Source: Glebionis coronaria (Eukaryota; Streptophyta; Magnoliopsida; Asterales; Asteraceae). From it: 64,000 nucleotides of DNA. The first letter of the stretch is position 1. Every line of letters starts with the position of its first letter. Below, piece after piece: positions 24,011 through 34,231 of this stretch. Location of the stretch: the NCBI GenBank assembly GCA_025667525.1, contig JANFOE010000055.1:124001-188000 (forward strand). Direction: 5' to 3'. The position numbers and the translations under genes were made by a program. Under the pieces are notes generated by a model. That model ran no database searches and was not told the DNA's origin. It saw only the letters and a program-made list of their open reading frames with translations.

Positions 24011-27000
24011 TTTAATTTGGCTTATGCCTTTGCAACGAAAGTACCTATTTTGTTGGCTCACTGTTTTCGCCGTGGAAGTACTCTTCCATGTGCTCATTAT
24101 CTTCGCCATGGAAGTATCTCTTCCACGTGCGCATTATCTTTCGTCGTGGAAGTACTCTTCCACGTGCTCATTATTCTTCGTCGTGGAAGACTCCTTCCAC
24201 TGGCACATTGTTTTCGCCGTGAAAATATCTCTTCCACATGCTCATTATCTTTCGCCGTGGAAGTACTCTTCCACGTGCTCATTATCTTTACCGTGGAAGT
24301 ATCTCTTCCACGTGCTCATTATCTTCGCTGTGGGAAGTACTCTTCCACGTGCTCATTATCTTCGCCGTGGAAGTATCTCTTCCACGTGCTCATTATCTTC
24401 GTCATAGAAGTAGTCTTCCACGTGCTCATTATCTTCGCCGTGGAAGTATCTCTTCCACGTGCGCATTATCTTTCACCGTGGAAGTACTCTTCCAAGTGCT
24501 CATTATTCTTCGTCGTGGAAGACTCCTTCCACTGGCGCATTGTTTTCGCCGTGAAAGTATCTCTTCCATGTGCTCATTATCATTTGTTGTGGAAGTACTC
24601 TTCCACGTGCTTAATATCTTCGACGTGGAAGTATCTCTTCCACGTGCTTATTATCTTTCTCCGTGGAAGTACTCTTCCACATGCTCATTATTTTTTGTCG
24701 TAGAAGACTCCTTCCATTGGCGCATTGTTTTCGCCGTGGAAGTATCTCTTCCACGTGCTCATTATCTTTCGCCGAGGAAGTACTCTTTCACGTGCTCATT
24801 ATATTCACCGTGGAAGTATCTCTTCCATGTGCTCATTATCTTCGCCGTGGAAGTACTCTTCCACGTGCTCATTATCTTCGCCGTGGAAGTATCGCTTTCA
24901 CGTGTTCATTATCTTCACCGTGGAAGTACTCTTCCACGTGCTCATTATCTTCGCCGTAGAAGTATCTCTTCCATGTGCGCATTATATTTCACCATGGAAG
25001 TACTCTTCCACGTGCTCATTATTCTTCGTCGTAGAAGACTCCTTCCACTGGCGCATTGTTTTCGCGTTGGAAGTATCTCTTGCACGTGCTCATTATCTTT
25101 CGCCGTGGAAGTACTCTTCCACGTGCTCATTATCTTCGCCATGGAAGTATCTCTTCCACGTGCTCATTATATTCGCCGAGGAAGTACTCTTCCACGTGCT
25201 CATTATCTTCGCCGTGTAAGTATCTCTTCCACGTGCTCATTATCTTGGCCATGGAAGTAGTCTTCCACGTGCTCATTATATTCGCCATGGATGTATCTCT
25301 TCCATATGCGCATTATCTTCCGCCGTGGAAGTACTCTTCCAAGTGCTCATTATTCTTAGCCATGGAAGACTCCTTCCATTGGCGCATTGTTTTCGCCGTG
25401 AAAGTATCTCTTCCACGTGCTCATTATCTTTCGGCGTGGAAGTACTCTTCCACGTGCTTATTATCTTCGACGTGGAAGTATCTCTTGTATGTGCTCATTA
25501 AGTTTCATCGCGGAAGTACTCTTCCACGTGCTCATTATTCTTCGCCGTGGAAGACTTCTTCCATTGGCGCATTGTTTTCGCCGTGGAAGTATCTCTTCCA
25601 CGTGCTCATTATCTTTCGCCGTTGAAGTACTCTTCCACGTGCTCATTATCTTCACAGTGTAAGTACTCTTCCACGCTTCGCCGTGGAATTATCTCTTCCA
25701 CGTGCTCATTATCTTCGACATGGAAGTACTCTTCCACGTGCTCATTATCTTAGCTGTGAAAGTATCTCTTCCACGTGCGCATTATCTTTCGCCGTGGAAG
25801 TACTCTTCCACGTGCTCATTATTCTTCGTCGTGGAAGACTCCTTTCACTGTGGCTTTGTTTTCACCGTGGAAGTATCTCTTCCACGTGCTCATTATCTTT
25901 CGCCATGGAAGTACTCTTCCACGTGCTAATTATCTTCGCCGTGTAAGTATCTCTTCCACGTGCTCATTATCTTCGCCGTGGAAGTACTCTTCCACGTGCT
26001 TATTATCTTCGTTGTGGAAGTATCTCTTCCACGTTCTCATTATCTTCGCCGTTGAAGTACTCTTCCACGTGCTCATTATCTTCACCGTGGAAGTATCTCT
26101 TCCACGTGCGCATTATCTTTCGCCGTGGAAGTACTCTTCCACGTGCTCATTATTCTTCGTCGTGGAAGACTCCTTCTACTGGCGCATTGTTTTCGCCGTG
26201 AAAGTATCTCTTCCACGTGCTCATTATCTTTCGCTGTGGAAGTACTCTTACACGTGCTCATTATCTTCGTCGTCGAAGTATCTCTTCCACGTGCTCATTA
26301 TTTTTCGTCGTAGAAGTACTCTTCGACGTGCTCATTATTCTTCGTCGGGGAAGACTCCTTCCACTGGCGCATTTTTTTCACCGTGGAAGTCACTCTTCCA
26401 CGTGCTCATTATCTTTCGCCGTGGAAGTACTCTTCCACATGCGCATTATCTTTGTTGTGGAAGTATCTCTTGTACGTACTCATTATCTTCGCAATGGCAG
26501 TACTCTTCCACGTGCTCATTATCTTCGACGTGGAAGTATTTCTTCCATGTGCTCGTTATCTTCGCCGTAGAAGTACTCTTCCACGTGCTCATTATCTTCG
26601 CCATGGAAGTATCTCTTCCACGTACGCACTATCTTTCTCCGTGGAAGTATTCTTCCACGTGCTCATTATTCTTCGTCGTGGAAGACTCCTTCCACTGGCG
26701 CATTGTTTTCGCTCTGGAAGTATCTCTTCCATGTGCTCATTATATTTCGTCGTGGAAGTACTCTTCCACGTGCTCATTATCTTCATCGTGGAAGTATCTC
26801 TTCCACGTGCTCATTATCTTCGTCTTGGAAGTACTCTTCCACGTGCTCATTATCTTCGCCGTGGAAGTATCTCTTCCACGTGCTCATTATCTTCGTCGTG
26901 GAACTACTCTTCCACGTGCTCATTATCTTTGCCGTGGAACTACTCTTCCACGTGCTCATTATCTTCGCCGTGGAAGTATCTCTTCCACGTGCGCATTATC

Positions 27001-27360
27001 TTTCACCGTAGAAGTACTCTTCCACCTGCTCATTATTCTTGACCGTGGAAGACTCCTTCCACTGGCGCATTATTTTCGTCGTAGAAGTATATCTTCCACG
27101 TGCTCATTATCTTTCTCCGTGGAACTACTCTTCCACGTGCTCATTATCTTCGCCGTGGAAGTATCCCTTCCACGTGCTCATTACCTTCGTCGTGGAAGTA
27201 TCTCTTCCACGTGCTCATTATCTTTTGCCGTAGGAGTACTCCTTCCCCTGGCGCATTATTTTCGCCGTGAAAGTATTCCTTCCACGGGTTGATTCTTTTT
27301 TCCGTAGAAGTAGATCTTCCGTTGGTTCATATCTTTGTTGTGGAAGTACGCCTTCCGCAG
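23995..27360 (+). repeat. Higher-order tandem array of 36/37-bp hairpin units
   Basis: Roughly 90 head-to-tail units. Three main types: A (36 bp) with GTGGAAG-TACT-CTTCCAC, B (37 bp) with GTGGAAG-TATCT-CTTCCAC and C (36 bp) with GTGGAAG-ACTC-CTTCCAC. Each has a 7-bp inverted repeat. A and B continue with GTGCTCATTATC, so most contain CACGTG; C continues with TGGCGCATTG. A and B alternate, with C recurring at about 24,183, 24,517, 24,701, 25,033, 25,364, 25,549, 25,833, 26,164, 26,349, 26,680, 27,046 and 27,233. Edge units are degenerate. Long ORFs (up to 505 codons) exist in several frames only because the units lack stops. Confidence 0.95.
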
Positions 27361-27902
27361 CAAATAACTTGGCCCGACCATGTAGTAATTTTCCAAAGTT
27401 TACATTTTTTTACCTTAATTAGAAGGGGCCTGATCAACTGCGTTTAGTTCAGGAAAAACCGTGAAAATTTTGGAAGTTATTACCAAAGGTCGCGACCACA
27501 AGATGGATATAATATCCGCATCACATTGTCACAGAAGTATATCTTTTGTTGGTCTTAAGACGAATGCAATATTCGCACTATGTTGCATCATCAGTGGGTA
27601 CAAGAAGTACGCCTTCAAAGTATTTATGATGCAACCTACAGGTTCCACCTCTACCTTCACAAAAACCTTCTTATCATCCTCACGTTAGAGATGAATAAAA
27701 ATAAAACCTTGCCAATGCCAGTGTTACCCCGGCTATAGAACATATTTTCTTCTTACCAGGTCCTTACCGTCTAATCACGGGAAACCAAGCATTCGAGCAC
27801 AACCACCCGTCTTACGTATACGGGTTCCCCATTTCCTTCGACATGGATATGCTTACAGGTAGCTGATATGATGTAAAGTCTAGTAACCTTGGTGAAAACC
27901 TC
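27361..27902. other. Non-coding flank of the array with decayed unit-like motifs
   Basis: No coding motif. Two stretches, about 27,531-27,550 (AGAAGTATATCTTTTGTTGG) and about 27,598-27,615 (ACAAGAAGTACGCCTTC), look like very diverged array units, so the array may once have reached farther or arisen from sequence like this. The rest resembles retrotransposon untranslated DNA. Confidence 0.45.
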
Positions 27903-27935
27903 ACATACTAGACTGGGGGGACATGATGACGTATA
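27903..27935 (+). other. Polypurine tract / LTR-start motif, copy 1
   Basis: ACTAGACTGGGGGGACA followed by TGATGACGTATAGT. The reverse complement of the same junction is at 54,169-54,198, where it is the Tat-2 LTR end plus polypurine tract. Here it lies in plus orientation, opposite to Tat-1 and Tat-2, so it should mark the 3' LTR start of a plus-strand Tat-like element. Confidence 0.65.
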
Positions 27936-28160
27936 GTGGCTGCGCTCACTATTCGCATAGTTTTCCCATCATCTTTTTGCTAAAGGTAGCCCACCACGAG
28001 TGGAGTCGTATGTTACATGAGACATACGGGGATGTCCTGGCAGGAAGCTATACGCGGTTATTTAGTAAGCGTGACACATGAATGAGTTTAGAATAACACG
28101 GTCATGAACCATATCATACTAGACTGGGGGACATGTCGACCTATAGTCAGTAAAGGGCCC
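27936..28160. other. LTR-like remnant with second polypurine motif
   Basis: A second, diverged copy of the motif, ACTAGACTGGGGGACA then TGTCGACCTATAGT, occurs at about 28,119-28,148, some 216 bp after the first. Copia-2 coding sequence begins directly after it (from about 28,160). The duplicated context (GTCTAG/GTTTAG about 35 bp upstream in both) suggests a tandem duplication of the PPT region or two stacked LTR starts. Confidence 0.5.
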
Positions 28161-30905
28161 GACATAACACAAAAGGAAGAGGCAGGGATTCCACTTCAAG
28201 CTGAGGAATTAGATCTTATGGCTTCTGCTGCAGAATATGACGAGGAAGAAGAAGTGAATGCCAACTACATCTTGATGGATAACTTACAGCAAGCATCTAC
28301 CTCAGGAATGCATGTTGACAGAGCTCCCGTTTATGATTTAGACGGTCCCTTTGAGGTACATCCACGCTTTGATGATAATGATATATATAGTACATCTAAT
28401 CAGGAGAAGGAGTATACTGAGATGCTTGATCCCTACACTGAGACACACGGGGATCAAACGAATAATAGTAATATTAGTTCGAATGAGCCCAGTGTGGACC
28501 TTAGTGTGGATCAAGTTGCCCAGCCTACAAACCATCCTGATGCGGCACATGCGTATAATTAAATATCTATTTGATAAGCTTGCTAAGGATGTTGACCATG
28601 CTACGGTGGTTAATAATAAGTTTAGAGAAACTAATGCCAAATTGATCACTGAGCTTGCGGGATATAAGGAACGGGAGAAAAGTTTTGAAATTCATCAGAC
28701 TAAAATTAAAGAACTTGAACAAGCTCATGCTACATGGTTTATCAAGAAAAATGCACAACTAAGAAATTAAATGCCTTACATTTAAGTAGTGCTAAAAAGA
28801 TAAGCGAATTGAATGATGAAATCACCTCTCTTAATAATCAGCTTTCAACTAAAAAATCTACTATTTTGATTTAAAAGAAGAACGAAAAAAGCTGAAACAT
28901 GATTTCAAAATTCGAGAAGATGGGCTTCTTGAGGATTTTTGCAAAGCTCAGGATAGGAGTAGAGAATTAGACAACCTCTTAGTAAAACGTGGCTAAACTA
29001 TGCAGAAGATAAATATGCTCGCACCAAAAGTGAATGAAATAAATTACACTCGATATAAATTGGCTTTAGTTTGTCCTCTACCTCCTAATCCTGGATATCT
29101 TAAGCAAGTTCAGGCCACTAATGAAACTTTATATAATGGTAGTGTGCTCTTGTCTGATGAGCATGATCCTCATAGTGTGCATGATTTTGAGGAAACTACT
29201 GAACTTGCAGTAGAGACTCGTTTAAGAATGAAAAAGCTTGATAAAGAAGTGACACCCGTTTATTATCCAAAAGTTAATCCTCCACCTGTTTTTGTTCGGT
29301 CTAAAACGAGTACTGAAATGCTTTTGCTCCCAAGTGAGGAATTGTCTGATGACCCTCCTAAATCGAGTATCACACGTCGATTTCTAAATGACCTAAAAGA
29401 TAACTTTGTCATACTTAAACGTGTTGTTAATTCCAAAATCACTGGAGGAAATTTTACATCACCTGTTCAGATTGAGGTCCAGAAAATTCTTCAAAACGAT
29501 ATTAATCCGATTATTAATCAAGTTGATGCTCGGATAAGCAATTTGGAAAACGCTTTTCTAAAAGAATTAGCCAACTTTGTTGAAGACTTCAAATCTTTGA
29601 CGAAGGAGGCTGATGAATCTCTTGATAAAATCAAAGTTTTGGAAAACGATCTTGAACGTCTCTCTAATGCACGTGATAATGTTGATAGTATCCCCATTGC
29701 GTTAGATACCTCTGTGTCGAATCAAGAAACCCTCCAAACTGAGCTTGAACATATGAAATAGAAAATGGAATATGTTGTCATTAAAAAGGACAAAGAATTT
29801 ACCGACCTATGGAATAAGTTTGTCAAAAAATGTGATGAATGCAAATATGACAAAATTTCGTATGATAAAGCCTACAATGAAATGCAACAAACTATCCCAC
29901 GGTTGCAGGCTCAGTTAGAACGGGTTAGAGAAAAGAATTTGACCTCGTCAAGGTTAGAGAATGTCAGTGATGAAAATGTTCAAAAGCTTAAGGCTAAAAT
30001 TGCAGATCTAGAATTTGTTGTTGTTTCATATAAGCGGGCTGTTAAACAAAGTAAGTTTGTCTATCAGAAACTTATTGATAAAATCTATGAGAACTGTAAG
30101 TTAAAAGCCTTATTAAAAGATACGACTTCTGAGCCTAGTACGATTCAGACACCAGCAACCTCGGGACCCACTCGTATTGCTGTGACACCTTTTCCCAAGG
30201 TTGCTGGAACGAAAATTTTTGTGATTGCCCCAGGAATGTTTCGTGTTAGTTCTCCCTATGTGCCTAGAAAACAACGTAAAGCAAGCGTTAGGACAAAACC
30301 GATCAATATAACTAAACCACAAGTTATTGATTTAAAAAGTGCTAATTCTAATATACGCGTGTCTTCTTCTACATGAATAAACAACTACACTAAGAGCAGA
30401 AGGACACAGCCTACGAGCAATACAAGGAATGATAGGGTCCCTTTTGCCTCTAGAAGTAGTCACCCCAAGAACAATAATGTGGAAGTAGAAGAACACCCTA
30501 AGAATTTACCGCTTTTTAATCATAATCAGAAACATAATTCATCTAAATGTAATGACTTTAAGCTTGCTATTCGGAATGAAAAATCTGAAGTTATTTGTGC
30601 TAAATGTAATAAATGTTTCTTTACTTTTAGTCATGATGCTTGTGGTTTGACTATGAATGGTTTGAATATGGTGGTTACACTCGAATTGACAAGCTGTCAG
30701 TCAGTGAACAACAACGCGCTCCTAAGGCTAACGTGTATGTTCAAAAAAGTACGCATGTAGGGTCCACAAAAAGTCTAGCTAAGCCTAGTATCCCCAGATT
30801 CACCTCTAAATGGTTACCTACTGGTAGAAATTTTGATTGTAGTGGCAAAATTATCGACACTAGTAGATCTCATACTGACAGTGAAACGTCAGTATGTGAT
30901 ACGGC
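28160..30905 (+). pseudogene. copia-2 gag, C-terminal coiled-coil region
   Basis: The readable part begins KEEAGIPLQAEELDLMASAAEYDEEEEV and NANYILMDNLQQASTSG (to 28,562). It then changes frame into a coiled coil (about 28,560-28,980) and runs as one frame from 29,000 to 30,376 with a single TAG at 29,759-29,761: HDPHSVHDFEETTELA, ITRRFLNDLKDNF, INPIINQVDARI, KKCDECKYDKISYDKAYNEM. From about 30,480 a Cys/His-poor linker runs to 30,905. It would be the RNA-packaging structural protein. The N-terminal domain is missing upstream. Confidence 0.8.
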
Positions 30906-30974
30906 TTAATTATCATCTAAACCTATAGGAACCTATTTCATCGGTTGCCAAAATATTTTCTTCTCTTATCATTG

Positions 30975-31176
30975 GCAGGCTGTTGAAATTTGTCTCTGGT
31001 GCGTGGACTCGGGCTGTTCCAAACATATGACTGGGAATTGAAGCCTTCTCAAGAACTTTGTATGGCGTTTCATGGGAACTGTTCGATTTTGAAATGATCA
31101 TGTTGCGGAAATTCTAGGCTATGGTGATCTTCATTGGGGAAATATAATCATCACCAGAGTCTATTTTGTTGATGGC
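30975..31176 (+). pseudogene. copia-2 protease
   Basis: Aspartic protease with active site VDSGCSKHMTG (DSG at 31,007-31,015), followed by KNFVWRF and AEILGYGDLHWGN. Two in-frame stops (after HMTGN and after TVRF) kill it. It leads directly into the integrase N-domain in the same frame as 31,177 onward. Confidence 0.82.
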
Positions 31177-32440
31177 TTGGGACACAATTTGTTCTCGGTT
31201 GTGCAATTTTGTGATTCAGACTTGGAGGTTGCTTTAAGAAGTCATACATGTTTTGTAAGAGATCTTGAAGGAATTGATTTGTTGAAAGGAAATCGTACCA
31301 CCAAGCTTTACACCATTGATCTTTTTCAAATGTCTGCTGCTTCTCCAATTTGTCTCATGGCCCGGGCCACTTCAACAAAGTCATGGTTATGACATCAAAG
31401 GTTATCTCATCTCAATTTCGATGCCATCACCCAACTTGCGAAAGATGATCTCGTGACCGGTCTTCCAAAGTTTAAATATACAAAAGACCATCTTTGTCCT
31501 TCCTGTGAGCAAGGTAAAAGTAAGAAGAAACCTCACAAACCCAAACTTGTTCCCAACTCAACGAATAGGTTACATCTCTTACATATGGACTTGTGTGGCC
31601 CAATGAGAATCAAAAACATTAATGGAAAGCGGTATGTCCTTGTAATTGTGGATGATTATTCTCGTTACACATGGGTTCATTTTCTTGCATCAAAAGATTA
31701 AGCCCCTGATGTAATTATTAATTTCTTGAAGAAAACATGAGTGCTACTTCAAGACCCTGTTATCATTGTAAGAACCGATAACGACACAGAATTCACCAAT
31801 CAAAAACTGAAAGCTTACTTTTACGAAGTTGGGATCTCTCATCAAACTTCGGATGTAAGAACTCCAGAGCATAATGGAGTTGTGGAACGGAGGAATCGTA
31901 CGTTAGTTGAAGCTGCTCGGACGATGCTTCTCTCCTTCAGTGCACCGTTATTCCTTTGGACTGATGCCCTTGGAACTGCATGTTATACTCAAAACCGCTC
32001 CATTATTCACACCCGATTCAACAAAACACCTTATGAGATCATTAATGGACGAAAACCAGATATATCGTTTCTACATGTATTCGGGGCTCTGTGTTATCCA
32101 AAGAATGATCATGAAGATATCGGTAAACTTGAACCTAAAGGTGATATTGGCTTTTTCATTGGTTATTCTTCAACTGCTTGTGCTTACAGGGTTTATAATC
32201 AAAGGACAAGAAAAGTAATGGAGACTATGAATGTTACCTTTGATGAACTCTCGGGTACGGCCTCTCAACATAGAAGTTCACATCTCGAGCCTCAAGGTCA
32301 GACTTCTGGACACGTAAGTTCAGGACTCGCGCTTCAATTTGCATCGTCAGCAATCTCATCGTTACAACCCTCGGAACTTGACTTGGAAGTTTTATTTGGT
32401 CAAATTTATGATGAATATATGGAGGGTCCTTCGTAATTTA
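31177..32440 (+). pseudogene. copia-2 integrase
   Basis: Nearly one frame. The zinc N-domain is RLSHLNF...HLCPSCEQGKSKKKPH. The catalytic triad is HMDLCGP (D), VRTDNDTEF (D) and EHNGVVERRNRTL (E). The copia-specific C-part includes LFLWTDALGTACYTQNRSI, KTPYEIINGRKPDISFLHVFG and GDIGFFIGYS. Stops at 31,699-31,701 and 31,738-31,740 fall between the first two catalytic residues, and another at 32,434-32,436. Otherwise well preserved and the best integrase in the window. Confidence 0.88.
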
Positions 32441-32860
32441 GTGTTCCTCAAAATGCCACGGCTACACCTGCTACGGTAGTTAAAGAACCTCCGACTGCAT
32501 CTACACCAACGACATCTTCTTCTGCACCATCTACGTCAACCTCAACCATATTGACTCCAAATATTACAACCACTTCTTCGACTGCTGACGCAACTCAACA
32601 ACATTCTCAGCAAATTCCTAATCATGTTCATTTTCAGAATGAAATAGTTGCTGAAAATGCAAACAATGCGATGCTCAACGAACATGAGTTTGTTAATCCA
32701 TTTGCGGTTTCCACAAGTACTACTCAGCCTTCAACACCATATGTGGATCCGTCAAGCTCGCATCAAGTTTCTCATACACTTCCACATGAACAAAATTGGA
32801 CTAAGGATCATCCTTTGGTTCAAGTGATTGGCAATCTCTCACGACCAGTCTGACACGAAA
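32441..32860 (+). pseudogene. copia-2 integrase-RT linker
   Basis: Low-complexity Thr/Ser/Pro-rich tether (TTTSSTADATQQHSQQIPNH) ending at NWTKDHPLVQVIGNLSRPV, the conserved entry to copia RT. Same frame as the integrase; ends in a TGA at 32,851-32,853. Confidence 0.75.
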
Positions 32861-34231
32861 TCAGCTGCGTACCGATGGTGATATGTGTATCTATGCACTA
32901 CCAGTCAGCACAATGGAACCATCAAGTGTTAAAGAAGCAATGACCGACGCATCATGGATTGAGTCTATGCAAGAAGAGCTCAATCAATTCAACCGGCTTG
33001 ATGTATGGGAGTTAGTACCACACCCGGACAATATCGATCCCTTACCCTGAAATGGTTATTGAAAAACAAATTGGATGAAGAGCAAAAGGTCATTAGGAAC
33101 AAGACTCGGTTTCTTGTGAGAGGTTATAAACAGTAGGAGGGAATTGATTTCGCAGAATCCTTTGCCCCGTTTGCTTGGATGGAAGCTATTAGGATTTTCT
33201 TGGCATACGTTGCTCACAAATTATTCATTGTGTATCAAATGAACGTGAAGACGGCTTTCTTGCATGGGACGTTAAAAGAAGATGTGTACGTATGTCACCA
33301 ACCTGAAGGCTTCATCAACACCGAACATCCAAGCCATGTCTACAAGTTAAAAAAGGCAATTTATGGTTTGAAACAAGCACCAAGGGCATGGTACGACGAA
33401 TTATCGTCATTTCTTCTCCAAAACCACTTCAGCAAAGGAACCATTGATCCAACGTTGTTTATCAAGCACTATGGCAACGACATCTTGGTGGCGCAGGTCT
33501 ATGTATATGATATAATTTTTTGTTCTACTAACCCAAAATATTCCATATTATTTGTCGACCTTATGAAAAGACGATTTGAAATGTCCATGATGGGGGAAAT
33601 GACGTTCTTTCTTGGTCTCCAAGTTCACCAATCCCCCGTGGTATTTTCATAAATCAGTCCAAATATGTGCTCGAGATTCAAACGAAATTTGGAATGGAAA
33701 ACTGTGATCCAATTGGTACTCCAATGGACACTAAACATAAGCTTGGTTTGGATAAGAAAGGGACATTTGTAGATGGTACAAAATACCAAAGTATGATCGG
33801 GTCCCTTATGTACTTAACCTCAAGCAGACCGAACATTGTGCATGCTACTTGTTTATGTGCTCGGTATCAGGCTAAGCCAACCGAGAAACACCTCAAGGAG
33901 GTTAAAAGGATCTTTTGTTATCTCCGGGGGACCATTCACATGGGTCTCTGGTATACGAAAGATTCTGGTTTTAATCTAACTGGTCTTTCAGATGCCGACC
34001 ATGCAGGGTGTCATGATACATTCAAGAGCACTTCCGTTGGAGCACAATTCTTAGGCAAAAAACTAGTGAGCTGGTCCTCAAGAAAACAAGATTGCACGAC
34101 GTTGTCCACCGCAGAAGCAGAATATGTGTCTCTATCCGTGTGTAGTGCTCAAGTCCTTTGGATGGGAACACAACTCACGGATTATGGATTTCACTTTAAT
34201 AAAGTTCCTATTTATTGTGATTCACAATCAA
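32861..34231 (+). pseudogene. copia-2 reverse transcriptase and RNase H, N-terminal part
   Basis: After KEAMTDASWIESMQEELNQF and WELVPHPDN there is a frameshift near 33,045, then 33,179-33,652 with [15 protein letters not shown] and [20 protein letters not shown]. The catalytic YVDD is YVYD (QVYVYDIIF), so one active-site Asp is lost. A second frameshift near 33,645 (SP.VVF) leads to 33,667-34,231: GSLMYLTSSRPNIVHATC, GLSDADHAGC, LSTAEAEYVSLSVC and VPIYCDSQS, where Athila interrupts. Not functional. Confidence 0.9.

Larger units (their letters stand above)
28160..34231 (+). mobile_element. copia-2, main part of a 5'-truncated Ty1/copia element
   Basis: Plus-strand gag, protease, integrase and RT/RNase H in copia order, cut at 34,231 by the Athila element and resuming at 52,907. 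The 5' LTR, PBS and gag N-terminus are absent. Sequence type is the long coiled-coil-gag copia common in Asteraceae (recognised from memory). Frames are broken by stops and single-base indels. Confidence 0.9.

Noticed and set aside
24238..27292. Very long ORFs (up to 505 codons) in several frames on both strands of the tandem array
   Set aside because: The 36/37-bp units contain no stop in most frames, so openness follows from the repeat. Translations are low-complexity repeats in several frames at once, with no codon preference or start context.
23995..27360. CRISPR-like repeat/spacer structure
   Set aside because: Units are contiguous with no unique spacers, and the surrounding sequence is plant retrotransposon DNA.
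28104..28160. ATG at 28,104 as the start of copia-2 gag
   Set aside because: The first ~18 codons derive from the LTR/PPT-like remnant; recognisable gag begins after about 28,160, so the ORF is chimeric by chance.
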